Assembly (NCBI GenBank): GCA_023159155.1
Contig: JAJNNX010000002.1
Span: forward strand, 1,550,001-1,614,000
Reading direction: 5' to 3'
Source of the DNA: Ustulina deusta
Taxonomy: Eukaryota; Ascomycota; Sordariomycetes; Xylariales; Xylariaceae
DNA length: 64,000 bases
Shown here: in pieces, positions 35,393 through 46,344 of the stretch
How the letters are laid out: each line of letters opens with the position of its first letter
Numbering within the stretch: position 1 is the stretch's first letter
Position numbers and translations under genes: made by a program
Notes under the pieces: model-generated
What the model was told of the DNA's origin: nothing
The model's database searches: none
What the model saw: the letters and a program-made list of their open reading frames with translations, nothing else

Positions 35393-38250
35393 ATGGGCCA
35401 CCAGGAGGCATCTCCACCTCGCCAACGGGATCGCGTGCCTCACCACCGTCGCCATCGTCATCGCCGCAACCACAACCCAGCCGCCAAGCCGACCAATCGC
35501 AACCCATCGTTGAGTTTGGGAAGGTTGAACCGAGATTCCCACGCGCCAAGCAGCCATGCTATTGTGGAGAGTTGGCTGGGGCAATTGACAGCTTCTGTTC
35601 CCACAACGCGGCTGGCATCGCCGGAATCTCGAAACCAGCTGGCCCACAATAGGAAACACTCACGTTCCCAAGATAGCCACTGCTCTTCCTGCTGTCAACG
35701 TCCTAGACGCGTAGATCGGTCGTGGCGGCCGCTGCACATCCCTCCCGCCCAGGGCTCTTCGCATTCTCATCTCCCACTCCTGACAAATCCCCAGAAAAAG
35801 TTGAAGCGATATAAACGAAACAGTGGCGACAGCTCGCTGATCAGCAGTTTGGGCCGTCGTCGGGAGCTTCAGGAATGGAACTGTACCGAAACTGCGTCTG
35901 AACATGAAGAGGGCTCACGCTACAAGTCCCTCGATGAAACAGAGGTAGGCACCGTAGGTGCGTTGTCACCAATGTCCCACATTGGTGTGATGGTACCGGC
36001 CTTCGAGAAGCGGCCTAGACATAAGACAAGGCCGGATAAGTACGACACTACGCAGTTAAGGGGTCGGAAAAGAAGGGGAAAGGTACCAGACCAAGACGAG
36101 GATCAACCAAGGGGGTCTAAATCGAAGAAAGAAAAACATGTACTCACTGGGAAAAATGTGATGAAAAATTTCACCTCCGAGGCTGTCACCAACGATCGAA
36201 TTACAGTGTGTGCCCCTAACTACGCAGAATGACTTGTCTTTTGCCTGACTAATTGCTAGGTTCAGCCTAATCTAAAGCCTGGCCTCTTCAACAATAAGCG
36301 TGTGCCAAAGGAGCATCCGAGTAAGGATAGCCGCTATATGTTGTATGCCAGTTGGCTAATATATCACGGACAGTTACCGATCTCTCTTTCTCGGAAATGC
36401 CGTTTCCAGCGCATCAAGAATGTGACATACCGCAACATAAAGGATTGTCGAGCTCTCGGCTCAGAGAACGTCAACGTGAGAACCGAGAGCTCGAACGGAT
36501 CTCTTCGTTCTTCCTGCCTCCCTATACAGACACGATATCGCGCAAGTCAAAGCCAGCCAAATTTAAGGACAACGAAGCGGCAAGAAATAAAAAGCCAACT
36601 CGTAGTGATAATGCGACATTAACGTTCTACCCCGACTCATTTACAACACCATCCTCGTCCACTGCCCCGACCCGGAGCTATTTCCAACAGTCTTTCTTAT
36701 CTCCCGATAATCCTTGTTCCATCGCTGAGGACACAGCTAGCGGTCCTGATTTTCATCCAAACTCGAGTAAAACAACATATTTCGCATGGTCCAGCAGCCA
36801 ACACTCGCCCCAAGCTAGAAGCTACCTAGTCAGCACCCGCTCAGAGCCCATGGAGTCAACAAGGTCTGCCACACCCGATGATATAAGAAAAGCTTTGGCT
36901 ACTACTGGGGTTTATAGAAACACAGGTATCCGTTCGTATGACGATTCACATGATCCACAGAAACATATTTTGAAAACAATTGGCGAATCCCCATCTACAC
37001 GCAGCAGTATAGTTGGTCATGAAGATGCTTATGCAGGGTGGATATCACCTTTAGATCACAAGTCGAATATGCAGCCAAGATACGCCAATGATACAAGAGC
37101 TACAACGGTGCGGCGCACTCGTCTAGAAGAACGGTGGAATACAATACTTCCTCCTGAGTGGAAACTGCAGAGATCCTCAGAGAATGAGATGTCCCTTGTA
37201 GATAAGCAACGAGACGATGTGCTTTTAGAGATATCAGCAACCGCGGACCCCCCTGATCGCCAGGAAACAGCAGAAGAGGCTCGAGCTGAACCGACGCGAG
37301 AACTTCCTCCAGCTCACCACGTTTGCCACCAGGGGTGTCCCGATTCTAACACCAACGTGCATCATATAGCGAAAAGCCCCGTGTCAGTCCATCTGGAATC
37401 AGGCCGAATCGTAGACGATACCGTGCCCGCTGATGAAGATCAGGCAACAATTACTTCCAGAGATGCGATGCCACCTCCTCCGATTCCTCCACCTCGATTT
37501 AATCCCTCGCACTCCACTAACCCCAAGCCGGGAGATGACCTTGGCCCTTCGATACGTATCGAAACAACCAGACCACTTGAAACTCATGTCCAAATGTCCA
37601 ATTCCGAACAACTAGAATTTATTGATCCATATAAGGCGACAGGTGAGCGGCATAAGTTAGGTGGGCAATCCGAGAAAGTGATTCCAACTCTCGATTCAGT
37701 CTCTTGGGTACCGCAAGCAGCAACTTCCAGTATCACCAACTATGACAGGGACAAGACATTATCTAGGCTAAGTATGAGGTCATCAATATATGAAAACCAG
37801 GGCAAAGAGTTGGGTCCCAATGGGGCCTTGTGTCTCACTTCGCCTCCTACAACGCACTTGAATGAGACTATAGCCGATTTCATCGCAAGAATCGAAAGTG
37901 AGCTCGACGAATCGCCATCGGTTAATGATTATTACCTACCGGAATCGATCCATGAGGATCGGGAATTCCCTGTAGATCAAATAACAAGCGCCTACGACAT
38001 ACAGAATCGACACCTACCGATGTCCGATGGATCACAGATAGACTGCCGTCATATACCAATCGGTGTAATAAATGGTCCCGAAGTCAAAGATGTCTTCGAT
38101 ACTGGTAAAAGTTTACATGGTCACGAATTAGCCGCATCTGTTAGAGAGAGACCAGCAACAATGCCTACGGAGGGTCAGAGTGATAACGATATTGACGAGT
38201 TTCTAGAAATGTCGAAATTTTGGCGACCTAATCGATTCTCGCACTTTTGA
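35393..38250 (+). CDS. Large conserved-looking disordered fungal protein, function unknown
   Basis: Three exons, 35393-36205, 36260-36320 and 36374-38250, give 916 residues. Intron 1 (54 nt) ends CTGACTAATTGCTAG; intron 2 is 53 nt with donor GTAAGG and acceptor GGACAG. The joins give FTSEAVTNDRITVQPNLKP and KEHPITDLSFSEM, which look like conserved short blocks in otherwise disordered sequence. Composition is rich in Ser, Pro, Asp and Arg. The N-terminal part has a His/Arg-rich run (HHRRHRHRRNH) and basic KRRGKVPDQ-type patches; a Pro run (PPPPIPPPRF) lies near the middle, and FLEMSKFWRPNRF is at the C-terminus. No enzyme or fold is recognised. A scaffold or nuclear role is possible but unsupported. 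The start is less sure than the rest, since TTG codons precede it in frame. Confidence 0.75.
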
Positions 38251-38342
38251 ACTTAGATACATGTCACTTAAGAAACTATAGTTCGTTACATGAATATATC
38301 ATCTTTGGTGCTTTCATGTAATTTGAACATATCAATCCTCCT

Positions 38343-39703
38343 CTATTCTGGCTCCTGATCTTTCCACTTATTCATCAGTCTTTCAACATCTATTCCGCAT
38401 CCCGCAGCCTTGGCAACGATGGCCTTGGCTTTGCCTGCAACAGGTACGTCAATCATGGCGCCATCGAGGGTCCAGGCGCCTCTGCCTGCTCTTGCAGCTT
38501 TCTCATCAGCGATAACAACCCGTACAGCCCACTCGACCTCCTTCTCGCCAGGTGCGAATAGGCGGTGTACAATCTCGACTTGTGAGGGATGGATGCACTG
38601 CTTGCCGTTGAAACCCATCGCTTTTCCACCCCGGCACTCTTCCTCTAAACGCGCGAGCCCCTCCTCGCCCCTGTAGGATGTGCATACGAGATCGATTGTG
38701 CTAGGTAACGAGGCGGCGCGAGCGGCCGTGGCCATGGCGGAGCGCGCGTACAGGAACTCGGAAAGCGACGGCGTCCGTGTCAAGGACATGTCAAGGGCGA
38801 AGTCCTCGGCTGCGAAGATCAGGCCGGAGAGGTACGGGGATGCGGCGCAGATAGAGGACAAGTCCATCACCGCGCGTGCAGACTCAATCAGGGCTATTAG
38901 TTTTATCGGGTTCGTCGATGAGGATGAGGAATGCCGCTCCGGCGCCAAGTGGCGGAGAGCATCTGTTACGAAGGTAAGATCACTTGCGCTGTTCTGTTTA
39001 ACCACTGGAGTCAGTAATTACCATAAAGAGCAAAATTTGACCAATGTCTCGGGAGCATGCAGGAGCAACTGAGGCCAAAAATTGCTAAAAGGGGATAGAA
39101 AAGACTCCAGGGAACTAACCACCTTCGGTATCACGATAGCGTCGACTTGTGGCAGCTTCGCAAGGGCGGTGACTACAACAAAACAAACGACAGCGGTTAG
39201 TTACCGCCGTTTTTTAAGAGTGATTTCGAACATTTTTCATCAGACATAATAACCCCAGCCTAAAAGGGAGCGTTCGTGCTCTTATAATGAATGATCAGAG
39301 GAGGAGATAGCTCGGAGAATCGCTTACGGTCGTCAAGCGCGAAGGGCGTCTCGACGGCGTTGATCCGGACGGCGAGCTCGCGGATCGTACATGGTCGCGA
39401 CGGGAGATTCGCCAGGTGCGCGCGGAGCGCCGTCCTCGCTTGCGGCTTCGCTGTCGGCGTTACCGAGTCTTCGAGATCGTATGTCACGTTGTCGCTTGCC
39501 AGACCCAGAGACTTCGTCAGCATTCGCGGCGAGGAGGCCGGCACTGTATTGCGGTTTGTCGTGTCAGCTGGCCTTTTTTGGTTGGTCGAGGCGGAGGTAG
39601 GTATTGCAATACTAGGTTATGGAAGCCAACTGACGTTTCGGGAACAGGCGAACGTACCGTAGAGCAGAGCTCGCCTCAGTATAGCACTCGATTTGGAAGC
39701 CAT
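38343..39703 (-). CDS. CLYBL: CLYBL/HpcH-HpaI family lyase (citramalyl-CoA lyase-like)
   Basis: Four exons, 39703-39658, 39543-39328, 39172-39120 and 38993-38343, give 321 residues. The start, MASKSSAILRRALLYVP, is basic and lacks acidic residues, fitting a mitochondrial presequence. NVTYDLEDSVTP holds the acidic metal-binding residues, followed by VRINAVETPFA and DAIVIPKVNSASDLTFV (made by intron 3), then LIALIESARAVMDL and LIFAAEDFALDM, and GFNGKQCIHPSQVEIVHRLF. This motif order defines the HpcH/HpaI-CitE superfamily. Human CLYBL cleaves citramalyl-CoA into acetyl-CoA and pyruvate in mitochondria; a comparable role is inferred, with malyl-type substrates possible. The stop lies 92 bp from the convergent disordered-protein gene. 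Confidence 0.9.
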
Positions 39704-42700
39704 CGTGAAGGTGGTTATTGCCTAGATTACCTAGGTATAGATGGTGGTTGAAGGTTACTGGCCTCCATAGTAGGCTGATGAGATGAATGTTGCAATAGGA
39801 CTACTATTCTCAGGCAATTGAGCAGGTATGTTTTGCTTTACAAGCTATACATTATCCAACCTACAAGCTACCCCACGATAACTCGGCAGCGTCGCTCCTA
39901 GCACGAGAACCGAGGTCAACGGCCACTTATGCACGCCATATGTGGCGCAGATCTCCAACTTTGGCTGGGGTTTAAGTGGGGGAGCTAAGTCCTGTACAGA
40001 ATTCTGTCTCTGGTATCCAACCTTGGCACATTTTCGTCAGGAATTGAGTCTTCTATTGCAGCTATTTCACCCCCCTCAATTTTGAAAGTGTATGATTACC
40101 TCCTTTTCCGTACTCCCTATCTAGATCCCGCGGCCTTGGGGGTTTACAGCCAACCGACGCGTTCTCGTAGACATCATACATGTGCAAGCATTGGGCAGCA
40201 CCACTTCCTCGCCTTTCTACCGAGACTTAACGAGACTTGAAGTTCGCTCAAGTGCACTCCTTTCGGAAACGGGACACCGACAATATTTTGAGCACCCGGA
40301 CGAAGACGGAACAAGATGGCAAGCTGTCACAGCGCCGACGGCGAACACCATCTTAGGTAGACTTTGTGATCTGCCCCATTGGCTAACCAAGCGCCAAGGT
40401 CGAGACTAAATCGATGAGATCCTGATACTCAATGCGCAGACTCAACCCGCCCCCCATATGGTCGTTGCGGATGAATGACGAATATAGAACGCACCTGATT
40501 CAGCTTTGATATACGAGGTCAACCCAAACTGCATGACGAGGATGGTTCTTCAGGCTAGCACTTCGAAGCGATGAGACTATTGGGCCCTAGATGTCAACTT
40601 ATGAGATCTGCGGTATGCATTTATCAAGTTTGGTGTGGTGGTGATAGAAACAAATGGCGAACCTCCCGAGTGGGATTTCTCTGCACCTGGCGAGTCATCA
40701 GATCGCAATTCGAGAGAGGCTAAAGCACTCTATGTCAGTAGTCTTCGCAAACTACAGGAAGGGCCATGTCCCGGCGGAAGTTCTCTCACATTCGAAATGC
40801 CCGATCTAGTGATTAGAATCAAGTATCGAAGGAGAGTAACACAGGGCCAGGCATGCTAGGAGATCATCCTCTTCACAAGATGCCTACTTTCCACCTAATT
40901 GTAAGTCTATTTCGTATACGAGACCACCTGCGTCTATAAGGGGCTATCTGAATACCAAGGCCGAAGATAGCTATTCACATAATGTCAGCCTCGATGTTCT
41001 GCTGAGATCGGGCGATACTAGTAAAATTGCCCTACAATGTACAGGGCCAAACCCGACTCACCCAATGTTAGCTCTTTAAATTAATTAGGACTGCTCTGGT
41101 GAGTTAACTTGCACCCCGGCAGTTTAATCATTTCCTCGGGTCTACAGATCTGTGCATGTGCAGTCAGTTTGATTCCTTCTCGTCGTCCAGGGATAAGACA
41201 GGGCTGACAATATTCTAGCTATCATGGCTTGCAGTTTCACGTTGACCCTTTGCAGTAAGAAATTAACTAAACGAACAGGGAAACACTGTTTTCTCTTCTC
41301 TTCGTCCTTTCCTTGCTTATACACAAAGCCAAACCCTACCAGAAATCCTGGATCAAAGGGACTTTTCCTAAACATGGACACCAAGGGCGGCAAGTGGGAT
41401 CACCACTTACGGTCGATCAAGGTCCGAAGGACCTCTGCGGACAGTTCTTTATCGTTATCGAAAAGCCGGGACAACAGCCTCGAGATTCTACGTGTGTACG
41501 TGGGCTTCTTCATGGAACAGGGAAATGTCAGGCCTGGAGCCTAGCTACTTAAAGTATTGAATCGTGGATATCCAAACCAGACTAGAACGCGGTCAGAGTA
41601 TTGTTATTTTTCCGTCAACCTCTACCAGGACAAGTTTGGAGGACCCCTCGGAATAGAAACTCAGATTGACCAACATCGTTCAGCTCTTCAGACTGGAGAG
41701 TACGAAGGTTGGAGAAGAGGATACTGTTGGTACCACCGAAGGAGCGAGAGACAGAAGACAGTCATAACCTAGACTGGGCAACAGGATGTTGCCTTTTGAC
41801 AGAAAGATAGTCATACCAGGTATACTGTACCTATTGAGTTCTAGAACATAAAGATATGCTTTTCCCTTGCTCCACGTCCGCTACTAATCGTATCACCTTG
41901 GACCTGTCTTGGAAACAGCCGGGTCGCTCAGTCCTCTAGAGACTCCTCTAGGCCCAACCACTGTGACCTGCAACGATTTGTGCGCCTCCGAACTTCCCAA
42001 TCCTATACATGGTGCTACAAGAAAAACATACCAACTGGGGCAACATGTTGAGCACCCGACACCTGCCAACGAATGGTATTTCGGAATATCAGTGCCTGGC
42101 TGGTTCCAATTCTTCAGAGTTTATTCTATCTTGGTACGTAAATACTAGGAAATTCCGCCTGCGAGTCCTATCAACTAGAAACTAGTTTCGCTGACAACCC
42201 AAATCTCAGGATGACACGCTACTATTTCTGGCAGTATCATATGTCACAAAATAACGGGGGAATCACGCCAGGCTAGAGAGGTTGTGACAGTAGTATTGGC
42301 CTTTTTCACTCATTCTCGGCATCTCGAACCATTAAGTCCCTGGCATTGTTAAGTGGTAGCCTTGATCAGCCTGAGGTGATGTATTGTTATAAAATACTGC
42401 TTTCACGATCCGTTAACATCCAAACCTTGGTTGTTGGGCTCATCTAGACAAGCCATGGCTAAATTCTAGGTTGGACAGGCTCGTATGCATCGACACCAAA
42501 AATAGAGTCTTCAGTACCTCAGTGAAAACGTCGTCCTCATTCGCGTATCCCTAGACTAGTCTGCGTGTGAACACCCGCGATGGCGGCACTATCGGCGGTT
42601 TTCTATCGGCATCAGTCATAAGATACCTCATGTATTTCCTATTTCATCATTCTCGCTTGGCATGGAACAGACGATTGGGGCGCTGCAGCGAACGGGAAAA

Positions 42701-43014
42701 CTTCTTCTATGGTTTGCCAGGGGACTCGACCCGGGTAAATGGCTCCGGATATTTAGATGATACGGCCTAGTTCGTACCAGACTTCATATATCGAAATTGC
42801 GTCTAGATGAACTTCCGATTGTTGCTTGCAGGGCGTTTATTCTATCCTGGATTATTGTCTTTCCCAACATACTGGTGACGAGAGATCCAGCTCTATAAAT
42901 ACAGAAGTGATCGACAATGACGAAGAGAGGACTTTCCCGGAAGCTTGATCATGACAAAAAACATCTTGAACACTGAAAAACATCCTTGACAGCACATTCA
43001 GCGACGCAAATATC
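39704..43014. other. Intergenic region with plus-strand ORF fragments
   Basis: No gene is supported. Several unlinked plus-strand frames of 67-106 codons lie at 40182-40409, 40635-40859, 41224-41544, 41557-41772, 41909-42148 and 42567-42770. They do not join by evident introns into one protein, and none has a known motif. They could be fragments of a decayed gene or chance frames. The last 150 bp is the promoter of the secreted protein gene. Confidence 0.45.
42894..42901 (+). promoter_or_regulatory. TATA box of the secreted protein gene
   Basis: The octamer TATAAATA lies 114 bp upstream of the ATG at 43015, a good distance for a TATA element with a short fungal 5' leader. It is the clearest core promoter element in the window, which fits a strongly inducible small secreted protein. 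Confidence 0.6.
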
Positions 43015-43641
43015 ATGTACCAAGCTGTCGTAGCCTCCCTCGCCCTTGTGGCCCTTGTTCACGCGGCTCCTATCACGGAGGCCACAAAAACGACGGAAAA
43101 TTCGGTGCCAGACGCAACGATCGGGGAAGCCTATCCCCCACCCACATTCATTCTTCTCCCACCCATCACTGGTCCCATCAAGCCATCGGACAAGCGAGAC
43201 ACCGAGTTGGAGGAGCGTCAGTTCTCCATAGGCGATCCATCCACGTGGTGGGGAGTTGGCGGCGAGAAGCCCCCTACTCCGACCGAGTCGACTATCGGGA
43301 CACCGATCACGGGCGGGTTGAACCCGTCGGACAAGCGTCAGATATCAATCGGCGATACGGACCTGACCAAGGCCAAGATCGTTGCGTTGGAGCTTGAATA
43401 CGAGACACTGCTCCAAATATTCGGCACCAACGGACCTAAGCCCATCCAAACCCGTCTTCAGGCTATCAAAGACGAGCTCCTCCACGAGTACGGCATCACC
43501 ATCGTTCAGTCCCCCGACGGCACCATCACGACATTTACCCCCGGCAAGCGAGACTTCACCTTCCCCGTCGGTGCTCTTCCCGGTGGTCCTCTAATCCCCG
43601 ACAATCCTATCCCCGGTGGCCCACTGGAGCCAAGCAACTAA
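43015..43641 (+). CDS. Small secreted protein with repeated Kex2-processing modules
   Basis: A single exon of 208 residues. It starts with a clear signal peptide (MYQAVVASLALVALVHAA, cleavage near residue 18). Three Lys-Arg sites follow at residues 60-61, 107-108 and 178-179. The first two sit in related modules: PPITGPIKPSDKR, later QFSIGDPSTWW, against TPITGGLNPSDKR-QISIGDTD. A helical stretch of about 45 residues (from TKAKIVALELEYE to LLHEYG) and TITTFTPGKRD follow, then a Gly/Pro-rich tail. This resembles the Kex2-processed repeat protein class, which includes fungal peptide pheromone and RiPP precursors, but the modules are too divergent for a confident class. No Cys is present. It may be a secreted peptide precursor or an effector; neither is proven. 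Confidence 0.82.
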   Translation: MYQAVVASLALVALVHAAPITEATKTTENSVPDATIGEAYPPPTFILLPPITGPIKPSDKRDTELEERQFSIGDPSTWWGVGGEKPPTPTESTIGTPITGGLNPSDKRQISIGDTDLTKAKIVALELEYETLLQIFGTNGPKPIQTRLQAIKDELLHEYGITIVQSPDGTITTFTPGKRDFTFPVGALPGGPLIPDNPIPGGPLEPSN

Positions 43642-44711
43642 GGTCTACCTTATGGCTGCCGACATCCTAAGTTTGGGGTTCTCGAGGGAGGATTAGGCCA
43701 AAAAGTATGAATGTGGCGAGGAAAAGCTTGATGACTCGCGCGGAGTCAGTGGTATCCCTGCTTTTTTTGGTACCTATACGGCATTGAAAGGCCGTGTTGG
43801 CTATTCATGCTGTATTGTCTGTTAGGTCTGTGTTCAAGGATAGAGAATGGATGTTTTACTTGTTGAGATCTTCCACTCATGATACTTGTGTGCAATGCAG
43901 CTCATGAACTTTCTCCACTGAAAGCCCCAGGGTTCCTCTCACGCTAGTGACTTGATAAATATCCCAACACTTCCGTCACTAGAGACAAGCGTAAATGACT
44001 CGTTTTTGCGCGGTCTTCCCCCGGCGGAAGCTAAATTAGTAGGACGACTAAAAGAGCATCCAGAGCATAACGCCTCGCAACAAACTTCAAACACTCAGCG
44101 CTTGAGATGGTAGTCTGTGTTCTCGGATCATGCGTGGAGTCCATGGCTACCACGTCAGCCACCTTCGAATCGCAGCGGGTCGTACGAGTCAGGAGGCTGC
44201 AGACGACGTTCTCATCGAGCGCGCGCGTATTTGCGGGTAACCGCTCTGACTTCACGCAACCAGCCCGGTCATCTGTCACACGACCTGGGATTGTACATCT
44301 AACCTGCTTGACAGCGCCAGCGACAGGAGCCTTCGGAATGGCGGATACCGTGGCCACCGTGCGCCCCGTATCTAATTCCGACGGCTGAGGAAGGACGGCC
44401 GAAGTTTAGATAACGACTGACCAACAGCAACTCGCCTGGGCCTGGTCTGGGGTTTGCGGCATTCGATCGGATATCACTCCGCACCCGCATAGTTACAGCA
44501 CTGCCTAATTGCGAAGCGCGAGCGATAACCTTGCGAGTCACGTCAGCCAGGGATAAGTCTCATAGTTTGTCAATACGGCCCGTGCCACCTAGTTAGTGGG
44601 CGGTCATCCATAGCTACTCATGAGACATGACAGTCATGGCCCTAAAGTTTTGCTTAGCTGGTGCCTATCAGCCCGAATTGCCAGATGCTGACGATGTCAC
44701 CGAGGAGGCGA

Positions 44712-44723
44712 GGGGGGGGGGGG
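44712..44723. repeat. Poly-G run (12 G)
   Basis: A perfect 12-G homopolymer in gene-poor DNA. Its length may vary by sequencing or slippage. Confidence 0.8.
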
Positions 44724-46333
44724 AATCATTAGAGGACGCGTATAGGTGACGCCTCGGCGTCGTATTACGGAGAATATTTAAAACAGTGTACCACATAATA
44801 ATCTGACGAGGCTACAGGTGCAGGGGGAGATGGGCTCCGAAACTAGTTTGAAAACGCCCTCAGCCTCGACTCATCCGCGAGACACAGTTAGTCTCACATT
44901 TAGATAGGCGCCGAGGCTGAGACTCGTGACGATGTTTTGATGCTACGAGGCTTGCGCCTTGTCTTGCCTATGTTAAGTCAGACGGATCACCTCGCGCTCA
45001 AGACGGTTTCCAAATAGCTACCACCCAATGACGTCTAAAGTCTGTGCAATGGCGAACACGACACTTGCATCAGAGAGATTGCCTAGATTCCATAGTTATT
45101 GCCTGGTTTTCTAATCTCGACTAATCAAGATGGATAACCGATAAAATTCAGGACAGCCACCACAAAATATGGTTATAATATCATATAATATGATCTGCTC
45201 ACAGAACGGAGGTGCCACCCGAAAAGAAACTTTCGGTCATCAGCCACCTACGTAGCGTAGAAGATTGAGGCGACTCATCTTGGCCCCTTACACGCAGGCA
45301 AAAGGAATAACGCCGAGATCAAGAACTGCCTTTATGCTTCACCCACTGGTAGTTCATCATACTACGTCGTTGATGATGGACTAGACTACTATGTAACACA
45401 ATGTTGCCGTGGCCACGCGCAGGAGCATAACACAATACAAAATGAACAGCCATGTGTACTTAGTGGCGCATTAGCAGCATTCCATTACATCTGCATCTGC
45501 ACGAAATAATGTCATTTACTCGTGATTTCAAGGCCATGAGGGCGGGTAAGAACCCTGCAGACTCGTGGCCTAGGGTAGTCTAGACTGAAGTCTATTCATG
45601 CCGATGCCTGTACAGTATAAAATGCTATGGCCTGAGTCTTGCCTTGTCAAAACTTGGAAACCCTCTGCCACGTATGGTAGGTAGGTATAGGCAGAAACAA
45701 CCTTTTCATTCGCAGGGCGCTCACGGAAAGGGTGGGGGAGGAGATGCACACAACTCGACCCTATCCCATTTAGACCAACGGCTAACAAATAACCGACATG
45801 ACTGAATATTGACCTGCGTAAGCTCCTGCGTGCAGACGAGGTGGCCGGCCCGTGACAATGCTTACGGCTCCTCCGAAGGCAGCATTAAACAACAAAACGA
45901 CAACATCGGCATCATCAGAGATTGTGACCACTCGAAACGAAACAGCCGGATGGAATGTGCCTGAAGTGGCGACTCTGCTGGGGATCAACGATGCTGTATG
46001 GTATTAACAGATCGTGACCCCATTTTTGAGCTCGACTTCCCCATCGAAGTAAATCGTAGAAAGGGGTCATCGAGATGACACGCAGTCAAAAATGATCAGG
46101 TGCCTACAACTAGAATGATCATCCTACGGATCAACATGTCTACAGACGCTACTACCAGTAGTGAACTTACAATTGTAAGTTCTAAGTAAGGCGTGAGTAA
46201 GAGATCACGGACCCCCGAAGAGTGATGGGAGCAGGCTAGTTCCTCTTAGGTTAGATCATCTTGGGTCTCTTTCGACACCACCGCGGTTAGATTTCTCTTA
46301 TCGGGTGCAACCACGTCACCAATGCTGCATGCT

Positions 46334-46344
46334 CCCCCCCCCCC
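46334..46344. repeat. Poly-C run (11 C)
   Basis: A perfect 11-C homopolymer. It falls inside a minus-strand frame (46246-46620), where it creates a Gly run, making that frame less credible as a gene. Confidence 0.8.

Noticed and set aside
38994..39119. Start of the CLYBL exon at an internal Met-like codon (frame opening at 39005)
   Set aside because: The frame there is intron sequence; splicing GTG|GTTAGT to AAACAG|AAC gives the family phrase PKVNSASDL.
44031..44541. Minus-strand frames of 108 and 80 codons
   Set aside because: Opposite-strand frames of similar length and no recognisable domain.
44750..44930. Short inverted repeat as a transposon terminus
   Set aside because: Only nine bases match, with no element or target-site duplication between or around them.
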